Source: Flavobacteriales bacterium
Lineage (GTDB): Bacteria; Bacteroidota; Bacteroidia; Flavobacteriales_F; PHOS-HE28
Direction: 5' to 3'
Assembly: GCA_016703105.1 (NCBI GenBank)
Contig: JADJCS010000001.1
Span: forward strand, 310,001-374,000
Length of the DNA stretch: 64,000 bases
Numbering within the stretch: position 1 is the stretch's first letter; every line of letters begins with the position of its first letter. Under the pieces are notes generated by a model. That model saw only the letters and a list, made by a program, of their open reading frames with translations, ran no database searches and was not told the origin of the DNA. Shown piece after piece: positions 25,665 to 33,362 of this stretch. The position numbers were made by a program, and so were the translations under genes.

Positions 25665-26084
25665 ATGGACCAGCAGCTCAAAGAAGCCTTTGTGGGCGGC
25701 AAGAAGATCAGCCCCAAGCTACCCGAGGGGAAGAAGAACTTCCTGATCGACATCGACGGCACCATCTGCGAGGACATCCCGAACGAGGAACCGGAGCGCA
25801 TGAGCGATGCGACGATCTTCGAAGGTGCATTGGAGATCTGCAATGGCTGGTATAGCGAAGGGCACATCATCACCTTCTTCACCAGCCGAACGGAGGCGCA
25901 TCGCGAAGTGACCACCGCCTGGCTGGACCAGCATGGCTTCCGCTACCACGCCATACTCTTCGGCAAACCGCGCGGGGGCAACTACCACTGGATCGACAAC
26001 CATATCGTACGAGCCACCCGCTACACGGGCAAGTTCACCGAACTGGTGGAAAGACAGGCCACGATCGAAGTGTTCGGAGAATAG
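25665..26084 (+). CDS. HAD-superfamily protein of unknown substrate
   Basis: A 139-residue protein with motif I FLIDIDGTICED (the DxDGT of HAD phosphatases; catalytic Asp near residue 29), motif II FTSRTEAH (Ser/Thr), a Lys in FGKPRGGNYHWIDN and a late Asp. It is short and capless, like the small phosphatase-like proteins that many Bacteroidota genomes annotate loosely as phosphoheptose-related. The substrate is not known. It follows ribH by 53 bases and converges on folD. Confidence 0.7.
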   Translation: MDQQLKEAFVGGKKISPKLPEGKKNFLIDIDGTICEDIPNEEPERMSDATIFEGALEICNGWYSEGHIITFFTSRTEAHREVTTAWLDQHGFRYHAILFGKPRGGNYHWIDNHIVRATRYTGKFTELVERQATIEVFGE

Positions 26085-26093
26085 GCCGCACCA

Positions 26094-26972
26094 TCAGCGC
26101 TGGCAGGCCTTCAATGTGTTCAGCAGCAGGCTGGTGATCGTCATGGGTCCCACTCCGCCAGGCACCGGGGCGATCCAGGAGCATTTCGGTGCCACCTCGT
26201 CGAACTTCACATCGCCTACCAATCGGAAACCGCTCTTGCGTGCGGCATCGGCGATACGGTGGATGCCCACGTCCACCACCACCGCGCCGTCCTTCACCAT
26301 GTCCGCGGTCACGAACTCGGGCTTACCGAGGGCCGCGATAAGGATATCGGCCTGGCGCGTAAGGGTCGGCAGATCCTTGGTGCGACTGTGAGCGAGCGTC
26401 ACAGTGCAATTGCCGGGGTAGGCATTGCGGCTCATCAAAATGCTCATAGGCGTGCCCACGATGTGGCTGCGGCCGATCACCACACAATGTTTACCGGCCG
26501 TTTCCACGTGGTAGTGCCGAAGGAGCTCGACGATACCGCTCGGGGTGGCCGGCAGGAAACCGGGTAGACCGAGCACCATCCGCCCGATGTTCTCCGGGTG
26601 GAAGCCATCGACATCCTTGTCCGGTGTGATCGCCAGGGTCACCTTGTCCGCATCGATATGTTCCGGGAGCGGCAGTTGCACGATGAACCCATCCAACTCC
26701 TTGTCCTTGTTCAATTGCTTCACCCGATGGAGCAGGTCGTCCTCGGTAGTGGTCTCCGGCAGGGTGATCAATGAACTGCGAAAGCCGACCTCCTCGCATG
26801 CTTTCACCTTGGCCTCCACATAGGTGCGGCTTGCGCCGTCGTTGCCTACCAGCACTGCGGCCAGGTGTGGCCCCCTACCCCGTCCGGATCGCACTTCCAG
26901 CGCCCCTTTCGCGATCTCAGCGCGCAGGGCATCGCCGCACCGCTTGCCGTCCAGTAGTTGATAGGTCGCCAC
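26094..26972 (-). CDS. folD: Methylenetetrahydrofolate dehydrogenase/cyclohydrolase
   Basis: Interconverts 5,10-methylene- and 10-formyl-tetrahydrofolate with NADP+. The 292-residue product has TYVEAKVKACEEVGF (catalytic Lys in the YVxxKxxxC motif), QLPLPEHI, TPDKDVDGFHP, PATPSGIVELL and VVIGRSHIVGTPM, all standard FolD motifs. The start codon is GTG. Length is normal. It is a single gene; no clear -7 box was found upstream. Confidence 0.96.
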   Translation of the reverse strand: MATYQLLDGKRCGDALRAEIAKGALEVRSGRGRGPHLAAVLVGNDGASRTYVEAKVKACEEVGFRSSLITLPETTTEDDLLHRVKQLNKDKELDGFIVQLPLPEHIDADKVTLAITPDKDVDGFHPENIGRMVLGLPGFLPATPSGIVELLRHYHVETAGKHCVVIGRSHIVGTPMSILMSRNAYPGNCTVTLAHSRTKDLPTLTRQADILIAALGKPEFVTADMVKDGAVVVDVGIHRIADAARKSGFRLVGDVKFDEVAPKCSWIAPVPGGVGPMTITSLLLNTLKACQR

Positions 26973-27019
26973 GTCGGGGTTCCTGGTCCGTTGCGGGCTG
27001 AAGATACCGGAACGCCGCG

Positions 27020-27565
27020 CTATTGGAAGCCCCGAGCCTTCAACCCGGTGATATGCGCAAGGTGATGGCCGCTATGCCAGACATACAGCTCCAGCGCCTC
27101 CGCCAGGCTTATCTCGCGCTGCTGCTCCGGGTGAACGAACACGCGGTCCCACTCCGCGGTGGACATGCCACGCATAAGCAACACCCATCGTGCGTGGGTA
27201 CCCGATACGATCGCGAGCGACGGTTCGAGCGGCATCGTTCGTGCATCGATGTGCTCCGCCCACAGGGCTTCCTTGTAAGGCTTGATCACCGGTTTTTCCT
27301 CTGTTAATGCCAGCTTGAAACGGTGCCGCGTCTGGCTATGGCTGTCAGCGATGTGGTGCACCAGTTGCCGAACCGTCCAACCGCCAGGGCGGTATGGTGT
27401 GTCCAGGTGCCGATCGCTGAGACCCTGCACTTCTGCACGCAGCTTTTCCGGAAAGGCCTCGATGATGGCGATGCACGTGGCGATCCGATCCGGTGTCCCG
27501 GCCCTGGTGCCGCGGACGAACTTGCCAGTGGGGTACTTGAGAAGTTCGAGGCTTTCGTGCGACAT
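27020..27565 (-). CDS. DinB/YfiT-type putative metal-dependent transferase
   Basis: A 181-residue four-helix-bundle protein of the DinB superfamily. Metal-ligand histidines are visible in RQLVHHIADSH and WHSGHHLAHI, with GGWTVRQ before the first as in YfiT-type bacillithiol transferases. Enzymes of this group transfer thiol cofactors to electrophiles; the thiol used here is unknown. The ATG at 27565 (MSHESLELLKYPTGKF) gives the family start; a longer frame to 27601 adds non-homologous residues. Confidence 0.85.
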   Translation of the reverse strand: MSHESLELLKYPTGKFVRGTRAGTPDRIATCIAIIEAFPEKLRAEVQGLSDRHLDTPYRPGGWTVRQLVHHIADSHSQTRHRFKLALTEEKPVIKPYKEALWAEHIDARTMPLEPSLAIVSGTHARWVLLMRGMSTAEWDRVFVHPEQQREISLAEALELYVWHSGHHLAHITGLKARGFQ

Positions 27566-27636
27566 GCGTGGAACTCGGATGCGGCCACCAAGATGCGACA
27601 TCGCGCATGATCGCGCCGGAACAGCGCAGGGCCCGA

Positions 27637-29487
27637 TCAGCGCGTAATGCGTGCCCGTCGCACCGTCAACGCATCGCCTACTTGGATGTGCAATTGGTAG
27701 ACACCGCCAGCGGTGTTCCCGGCCTGCATGGTGTAGACACCCGTACCGGGCGTCGCTTGATCATCCAACGGTACGGCCCGACCCAGGGCATCGAGCAATG
27801 TGAACTTCGGTTCCTGTGAAGGTGGCACCGCGAACCGCACCTGAAAGGAGCCCGTGCTCGGGTTCGGAAAGAGGAGCATATCCTCGTACCCATACCGTTC
27901 CAGGTTTATCGCCACCACGTCCGAAAGTGTGGACGTTCCATCGATATCGGTCTGGCGCAGGCGGTAGTAGTACACCTGGGGCTCGAGGCCGTCGTCGTTC
28001 GTCCAGTACTCCGTGAGCGAGTTACTGTTCCCGATCGCGTCCACTTCGGCCACCTGCTGCCAGTTGCTCGCGTCCTCGGACCGTTCGACCGTGAAATGGT
28101 CGTTGGAATGTTCTGAAGCGGTGGCCCATCGCAGGTGTACGCTGGAGGCATCGATGGCCGTTGCCTCGAACGATAGCAGTTCGATCGGCAGGGGTGTGCT
28201 CCCGAGGTTCGCGGTGCCGAGGGTGAAGCGTCTCCCGTTCTGTAGAGCGGAGGAATTGCTGAACCGATAGAGCGTGCCGCTCACGAAGGTCGCGCCGCTG
28301 ATCGGCGTCTCATCGGCGAAAAGCCCATCACCGTCCGTGTCGACCAACAACCGCAGATCACTCGCTGTGACGGATCCCAGCCCGGCAAGATCGAAGGTCA
28401 TATCCACGCTGCCCACGTTCACCGAGCTCCCGCTGGCATCCACCTCGTTCACTCGCCACACGCGTGCCCAGCGGCCTTGAACACCAGTGGGCAGGTCGCC
28501 CACGCCGAACGTTCCCAAACCGCCATTGTCATGACCCCAGATCAGGAACTCGTCATCACTCAGTCCCGAGTATCCCGCTTTGCTGATCTGGACGATCCCT
28601 GAACCACGTGAATCTGTCTGCATGTTTGAACTGTTCACGCGCCCTATGCCGGCCACATCATGGTCATAGTTCCCGTTCCCCACGTTGTCCTGCACAAAAA
28701 TGTCGCCGGAAGACAACGTGCGGGCATATTTCGCTCCGAGGTAATTGTTCACGATGAGCCGCTGGGCGCTGTTCAGCGGTGCGTTGAAGGCGACCACTTC
28801 GGCGATGTCACCATCCACGTTCCTGCCGGTGGTGGTGCGCTCATTGGCGATGTAGAGCGGAAGGTTGTTCACCTTCGGAGTCTTGTTCTCGTTGTCAGTG
28901 ATGATGTTGCCCGCGTTCTTGTACACGTCGCGGCCCACAGCCGCAGAGTAGCTGTACTCGAAGATGTCGAAGGTGCCGGTGACCACCTGCCCCCCGACCG
29001 AACTGGGGAAGGTCCGCGTATTGTCCGAGTATTTCGTGGGGGTGTGGATGTTCCCATCCGAGTAACTGAGCATCTCGTAGTTCTCGTCGCTATCGTCCCC
29101 CTTCACCATCCAGGCGTTGTGGTTCTTCTGCACATCGGCCGTCACCACGATGAAGAAGTGCCACTGGGTCAGATCGATCGTCGCATGGTCGGTCACCCAC
29201 AACTGGTCGTCGGTACCGTCGAAGTCGAGCGAGGGATAGTTGTTCACTGAACCGACCACGAACGTGGGTGTCGCCGTGGGAATAGTGCCCGGGAGCAGCG
29301 CATGGTTGTTGTTCCCGCTCTGGTCGTTCCATTGGGACACCGCGCCGCTGCTTTGGGTGACACCGGCATCGGCACGGAGCCAGAGCACGTTGCTGGCGCT
29401 GGTCCCTACGCCCCCGGGCCCCGTCTGCGCAACGCAGTTGAGCGCGGAACAAAGGATCGGCACTAGGATGGACGCACGCATGGACAA
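27637..29487 (-). CDS. Large secreted protein with T9SS sorting domain
   Basis: A 616-residue surface protein. Residues 1-20 are a signal peptide (ending NCVAQ). Residues 30-240 begin NVLWLRADAGVTQSSGAVSQWNDQSGN, the pattern of concanavalin-like/LamG carbohydrate- or protein-binding modules. Residues 250-430 contain DVAGIGR and WGHDNGGLG segments shared with a module common in Bacteroidota surface proteins (DUF8202-type). The end has a fibronectin-like segment (LRWATASEHSNDHFTVERS), then a type A sorting domain (LLFPNPSTGSFQVRF, ending VRRARITR). Export by T9SS is expected. It stands alone beside the toxin-antitoxin module. Confidence 0.75.
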   Translation of the reverse strand: MSMRASILVPILCSALNCVAQTGPGGVGTSASNVLWLRADAGVTQSSGAVSQWNDQSGNNNHALLPGTIPTATPTFVVGSVNNYPSLDFDGTDDQLWVTDHATIDLTQWHFFIVVTADVQKNHNAWMVKGDDSDENYEMLSYSDGNIHTPTKYSDNTRTFPSSVGGQVVTGTFDIFEYSYSAAVGRDVYKNAGNIITDNENKTPKVNNLPLYIANERTTTGRNVDGDIAEVVAFNAPLNSAQRLIVNNYLGAKYARTLSSGDIFVQDNVGNGNYDHDVAGIGRVNSSNMQTDSRGSGIVQISKAGYSGLSDDEFLIWGHDNGGLGTFGVGDLPTGVQGRWARVWRVNEVDASGSSVNVGSVDMTFDLAGLGSVTASDLRLLVDTDGDGLFADETPISGATFVSGTLYRFSNSSALQNGRRFTLGTANLGSTPLPIELLSFEATAIDASSVHLRWATASEHSNDHFTVERSEDASNWQQVAEVDAIGNSNSLTEYWTNDDGLEPQVYYYRLRQTDIDGTSTLSDVVAINLERYGYEDMLLFPNPSTGSFQVRFAVPPSQEPKFTLLDALGRAVPLDDQATPGTGVYTMQAGNTAGGVYQLHIQVGDALTVRRARITR

Positions 29488-29599
29488 GGATCTTGCGGGC
29501 CCTCCTACGCGGATGCGATGAACGGGGTTATGCGGCCGCCAAGCGCATTGCCCCCCCGACCCACACCAAAGGGCCCGAACTCCGGATGTACCCTGGCCG

Positions 29600-30034
29600 T
29601 TATGGCCTTCTGACGGCGTATTTCAGCAGGAACTCCTCCCCGTCAAGCACCTCGGTATCCGCGAAGTGGAAGTCCTTCTTGTCGTAGGTCACGATGCACA
29701 TGCACTTGGCATCCAAGGCGGAGTAATACTGCATGCCATCCTCCAGATCTTCCACCCGCTTGTTGGCGAGGGCGCGCTTGGCGGTCGACGCATCGATCGT
29801 GGTTAGTTTGAGCTTCTCCGCCAGCAGACCGGCCTTCTTCTTGGCCACCCGCTTGCCGCCCTTCTTCTCCGCGAAATACGCCCCGATGGCCAAACACAGC
29901 GGTGAAGTGTACACCTCGAAGCGTTTGTCATCCGCAAGGCTCAGTACCCGGGCGCAGGCGCTGAAACGCGGGTACTCGTTGCAGAGCACCGTCACCAGCA
30001 CGTTGGCATCGAGGAAGATCCGCTTGGGGGGCAT
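29600..30034 (-). CDS. PIN-domain toxin (VapC-like)
   Basis: A 144-residue PIN-fold protein: FLDANVLVTVL at the start (Asp9), an acidic cluster EDLEDGMQYYSAL in the middle (Glu and Asp of the active site) and CIVTYDKKDF near the end, as in PIN ribonucleases. The antitoxin gene lies 102 bases upstream on the same strand, so the pair forms a toxin-antitoxin module. The spacer between them holds an inverted repeat, longer than the usual overlap in such modules. The cellular RNA target is unknown. Confidence 0.8.
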   Translation of the reverse strand: MPPKRIFLDANVLVTVLCNEYPRFSACARVLSLADDKRFEVYTSPLCLAIGAYFAEKKGGKRVAKKKAGLLAEKLKLTTIDASTAKRALANKRVEDLEDGMQYYSALDAKCMCIVTYDKKDFHFADTEVLDGEEFLLKYAVRRP

Positions 30035-30061
30035 AAGGAAGTGAACCTCAATTCATTTCTT

Positions 30062-30131
30062 ACCGCAAAGGGCACAAAGCACACGAAGTAATGCAGGTCA
30101 AACCCTTTGTGCTCTTAGTGTTCTTTGCGGT
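30062..30131. repeat. Imperfect inverted repeat between antitoxin and toxin genes
   Basis: The left arm ACCGCAAAGGGCACAAAG (from 30063) and the right arm, read in reverse complement as ACCGCAAAGAACACTAAG (ending near 30131), form arms of roughly 28 bases around a loop. The arm sequence is of the CCGCAAAG...CAAAG type that recurs in many bacterial genomes. It separates the two genes of one module, so it may form a hairpin in their shared mRNA. Confidence 0.6.
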
Positions 30132-30136
30132 ATGGA

Positions 30137-30397
30137 TCACTTGCGGCGACGGCTCGCCAGGTAATCCTTCTTCACGCTCTGAGCCGCGTTCTTGCGCACG
30201 TAGGTCGCTTCGCCTTCGGCCACTTGGCTCACCCAATCGCTCACGGGCAGCTCATCAAGGCTGCGGTAGCGCTTGTCGGTCACCTTGCTGAGCATGAACT
30301 CCACCAAGCGCGACAGGCTGATGTTGTTCGCCTCGGCGAAGACCTTGGCCCGCTCGGCCACGCCTTGATCGAAACTGAGGGTGAGCTTGGTGTCCAT
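30137..30397 (-). CDS. DUF6364 antitoxin
   Basis: An 86-residue protein starting MDTKLTLSFDQGVAERAKVFAEANNISLSRLVEFML, the ribbon-helix-helix pattern of DUF6364 antitoxins, which bind DNA and neutralise the PIN toxin. The C-terminal part (KKDYLASRRRK) is basic. The frame is open to 30667, but the upstream part is repeat DNA; the ATG at 30397 matches the family. It precedes the PIN toxin gene on the same strand, giving the usual antitoxin-first order. Confidence 0.75.
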   Translation of the reverse strand: MDTKLTLSFDQGVAERAKVFAEANNISLSRLVEFMLSKVTDKRYRSLDELPVSDWVSQVAEGEATYVRKNAAQSVKKDYLASRRRK

Positions 30398-30457
30398 GGC
30401 GATGTGGTTTGTACGGCAAATGTACGCACTCAATACGTATGAACACTCCCCCGCGAT

Positions 30458-30586
30458 CGTCATCCCGGAGGCTGGGGCGATCGCAGATCGCGGGACCCGG
30501 CCATCCGGGATCTCATAAACGTCTTGTACGAGATCCCGGATGCGATGGTGCCCGATCCTTCGGATCGCCATCGCTCCGGGATGACG
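30458..30586. repeat. Nested palindromic repeat element (about 130 bp)
   Basis: Bounded by CGTCATCCCGGAG (30458-30470) and its exact inverse CTCCGGGATGACG (30574-30586). Inside, CATCCGGGATCTC (30502-30514) pairs perfectly with GAGATCCCGGATG (30530-30542), and further short palindromes (GATCC-tt-CGGATC, GCGATGG/CCATCGC) follow. The structure is that of a REP/BIME-like mosaic; it lies between a toxin-antitoxin module and the ffh remnant. Confidence 0.75.
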
Positions 30587-30634
30587 TTCGGGTGGGGAAG
30601 CGCTTACCTCCCAGTCCCCGATCTGGGATCTGCG

Positions 30635-30723
30635 ATCATCATCTTCGTCTTGTCCCCCATCATCCATGATCTTCCGCGGTCCCTTGAACTGCGATCAGTT
30701 TGTTCACTGCGTCGATAGCGCGG
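30635..30723 (-). pseudogene. Decayed duplicate of the ffh 3' end
   Basis: About 89 bases here align with 31427-31520, the part of ffh that encodes the last M-domain residues. On the reverse strand the same order is seen: codons for GIEEVNKL-like, then a frame break, then MMGDKTKM. Roughly four-fifths of positions match by eye, with short gaps, so the copy is old or came from another genome. It is in direct orientation with ffh and separated from it by the unknown gene at 30704. Confidence 0.7.
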
Positions 30724-31369
30724 TGGATCGCCCACCAACCCAGACATGACCGAGGGGAAAAGCATAGGCCTTTGTGGTCTTACCCATGAAGTCCACATCC
30801 GAGGAAGCGTAACCACCGCTCTTCAACCGTCGCAACAGCTTCTGCCGATGCACGTGTAAGCCTTCACTTCCATCCGGTTGAACGGCATCGAAATCCGACT
30901 CGAAATAGAAATGCTCATGCAAATGGGTCTTCCATTCAAACCCCGCCAGTCGCTCTTCCAACCCGAAGTAGCGCTTCGTTGGAATGGCCACCTCCTTGCT
31001 CGCTGGAGTAAATGTCTTTCGATAGTGATCGTGAGCCTGCCCCCACGCACAAACGACTTGTGATCGCATGAAGTGCGGTTCGAATAGCCACACCTTCAAG
31101 TAGTACGGTTGCTCAGACTCCGCGAGCTGAACATTCCAGCTTTCGTAGATATCCAGAAGTGCCGCGAGCATCTCAGTCCGGTGTCCCTTCTTCGGCTGTT
31201 CAGTAGCGAACAGATTGCCCCAAGGCTCCAGCCAGAGCTTCACATAGCACGTCTTGTGATGGTCCGGCCTTGTCGAATCTCGAAGAGACTTGGGATTGAG
31301 GAACAGGTTGGCTTGGCGCCATCGCTCAATTGAGCGGCTTCTCCTACGCAGTCCACGGATCTTAGGCAT
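30704..31369 (-). CDS. Protein of unknown function between the two ffh 3' ends
   Basis: A 221-residue protein with no family I recognise. It starts basic (MPKIRGLRRRSRSIERWR), has several aromatic, mixed-charge segments (CYVKLWLEPWGNLFA, YYLKVWLFEPHFMR) and a His/aromatic cluster THLHEHFYFESDFDA near residue 150, which could be a metal-binding or fold-core region. There is no signal peptide or membrane segment. Codon third positions are more A/T-rich than in neighbours, a sign of transfer. The last six codons run into the ffh-tail remnant. It lies 16 bases after ffh on the same strand and may be transcribed with it. Confidence 0.55.
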   Translation of the reverse strand: MPKIRGLRRRSRSIERWRQANLFLNPKSLRDSTRPDHHKTCYVKLWLEPWGNLFATEQPKKGHRTEMLAALLDIYESWNVQLAESEQPYYLKVWLFEPHFMRSQVVCAWGQAHDHYRKTFTPASKEVAIPTKRYFGLEERLAGFEWKTHLHEHFYFESDFDAVQPDGSEGLHVHRQKLLRRLKSGGYASSDVDFMGKTTKAYAFPLGHVWVGGRSTALSTQ

Positions 31370-31384
31370 GCGACAACGAAATGA

Positions 31385-32725
31385 TCAGCGCCTCATCCCC
31401 TGCATTTGCTGCATCTGATGCATCATCGCCTTCATCTTCGTCTTGTCGCCCATCATCTTCATCATCTTCCGCATCTCTTCGAACTGCTTCATCAGCTTGT
31501 TCACTTCTTCGATGCCGCGGCCGCTGCCTTTCGCCAGTCGCGCGCGTCGCGTGCCGTTGATCACCGATGGGTTCTTCCGCTCATCGGGCGTCATGCTCTT
31601 GATGATCGCCTCGATGCCCTTGAAAGCGTCGTCGGGGATGTCGATGTTCTTCATCGCCTTGCCCACGCCGGGGATCATGCCCATGAGGTCCTTCATGTTC
31701 CCCATCTTTTTGATCTGGCCGATCTGCTCCAGGAAATCGTCGAAGCCGAACTGGTCCTTCGCGATCTTCTTGTTCAGCTCGCGTGCGGCCTTCTCGTCGA
31801 ACTGCTCCTGCGCGCGTTCCACCAGGCTCACCACATCGCCCATGCCGAGGATGCGGCCGGCCATCCGGTCCGGGTGAAACTCGTCCAGCGCCTCCATCTT
31901 CTCGCCGGTGCCGATGAACTTGATCGGCTTGTCGACCACACTGCGGATCGATAGCGCCGCACCGCCGCGCGCATCGCCGTCGAGCTTGGTGAGCACCACG
32001 CCGTCGATGTTCAGGCGTTCGTTGAAGGCCTTGGCGGTGTTCACCGCGTCCTGACCGGTCATGGCGTCCACCACGAAGAGCGTCTCCTGCGGGTTGATCG
32101 CCTTCTTGATCGCGGCGATCTCGTCCATCATCTTCTCATCGATCGCCAGGCGGCCGGCGGTGTCGATGATCACGGCCGTGAAGCCGTGCTGCTTGGCGTG
32201 CGCGATCGCGTTTTTGGCGATGCTCACGGGATCCTTGTTCTCGCGCTCGCTGTATACCTCGATCTCCAGCTGCTTGCCCAGCGTCTCCAACTGGTCGATG
32301 GCCGCCGGGCGGTACACGTCGGCAGCGGTGAGCAGCACACGCTTGCCCTTTTTGCGGATGTAGTTGGCCAGCTTGCCGCTGAAGGTGGTCTTGCCCGAGC
32401 CCTGCAAGCCGCTCATGAGCACCACCGTGGGGTTGCCGCCCAGGTTGATGCCCGCGCTCTGCCCGCCCATCAGTTCGGCCAGCTCATCGTGCGTGATCTT
32501 GGTGAGCAACTGGCCGGGGCTCACCGTGGTGAGCACGTTCTGGCCCAGCGCCTTGGCTTTCACGCGGTCGGTGAAATCCTTCGCCGTCTTGAAGTTCACG
32601 TCGGCATCCAGCAGCGCGCGGCGGATCTCCTTGGTGGTCTCCGCTACGTTGATCTCCGTGATCTGCCCCTGGCCCTTCAGGACCTTGAAGGCGCGCTCCA
32701 GCTTGTCGCTTAAGTTCTCGAACAT
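31385..32725 (-). CDS. ffh: Signal recognition particle protein (Ffh)
   Basis: The GTPase of the signal recognition particle; binds signal peptides and 4.5S RNA and delivers ribosomes to FtsY. The 446-residue product has the N domain, the GTPase domain with G1 GLQGSGKTT (residues 106-114), DTAGRL and TKLDGDARGG, and the Met-rich M domain ending MMKMMGDKTKMKAMM...GMRR. The ATG at 32725 (MFENLSDKLERAF) is the family start; an in-frame ATG at 32803 adds 26 non-homologous residues. Reverse-strand TACCTTCG at 32752-32745 may be its promoter. Its 3' end is duplicated at 30635. Confidence 0.97.
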   Translation of the reverse strand: MFENLSDKLERAFKVLKGQGQITEINVAETTKEIRRALLDADVNFKTAKDFTDRVKAKALGQNVLTTVSPGQLLTKITHDELAELMGGQSAGINLGGNPTVVLMSGLQGSGKTTFSGKLANYIRKKGKRVLLTAADVYRPAAIDQLETLGKQLEIEVYSERENKDPVSIAKNAIAHAKQHGFTAVIIDTAGRLAIDEKMMDEIAAIKKAINPQETLFVVDAMTGQDAVNTAKAFNERLNIDGVVLTKLDGDARGGAALSIRSVVDKPIKFIGTGEKMEALDEFHPDRMAGRILGMGDVVSLVERAQEQFDEKAARELNKKIAKDQFGFDDFLEQIGQIKKMGNMKDLMGMIPGVGKAMKNIDIPDDAFKGIEAIIKSMTPDERKNPSVINGTRRARLAKGSGRGIEEVNKLMKQFEEMRKMMKMMGDKTKMKAMMHQMQQMQGMRR

Positions 32726-32971
32726 GTTTTGGGAATGAGAACCGCGAAGGTAGAGGTGTAGGTTCTTTGGGCGTTCCGGCTCGAAGACTCGCCGTCGGGC
32801 CATCCGCTCGTAGTCCTCGCCGCCCTCGTTCCTCGGTCGGCTGTGGGCTACCCGCTTCTGTCCCTAACGCGAAATGCAGCCTTCGTCCAAGATCTGTGGA
32901 AATCTTGGCGGTCAAGAATTGCTGGGCAGGCAGAAGCCCGACCTAAACTTGAAGTCATCAACTCCAACGTC

Positions 32972-33320
32972 ATGCTTGAGATCAAGGAAAGCCTCGCCAA
33001 GAAGGCGCTGTTCAATGAGGTGGTCAACCTCCGCGTCAGCAAAAACGGTGAACTACTGTTCAATGGTCCCCTCGTAAGGAACAGGCGTTCACTTTGTGTG
33101 CTCCTCGACATTATCCACTACGAGGATGGGTTCGCCTACAAGCACAACTGCTACTTGAGTGTGGGCGAGAACCTCCAATGGCCTTTTTCAATGGGGTAAC
33201 GCCAAGGACAAGAGCTTCGATGAAGGCTTGATCAGAGATCTCGCAACCAAGGGCATCGGCCCTGACGAGAACGGTGTCTTTCCTGCGTTGAAGATCGAGT
33301 TGAGGGAGATCTACGATTGA
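32972..33320 (+). pseudogene. Frameshifted small gene of unknown function
   Basis: The frame from ATG 32972 (MLEIKESLAKKALFNEVVNL) stops at 33199, but removing one T from the five-T run near 33185 continues it as WPFQWGNAKDKSFDEGLIRDLATKGIG to a TGA at 33320, about 115 residues in all. The second part is coherent protein-like sequence, so this is one gene with a frameshift. No family is recognised; YEDGFAYKHNCYLSVGENL and similar mixed segments give no motif. It is less GC-rich than its surroundings and lies 43 bases before the exonuclease-BRCT gene, perhaps in one transcript. Bases 32726-32971 before it hold no recognisable gene. Confidence 0.5.
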
Positions 33321-33362
33321 GGAAGAGCATCAACGACGAAGGCATCACGAACAACCCCGACC

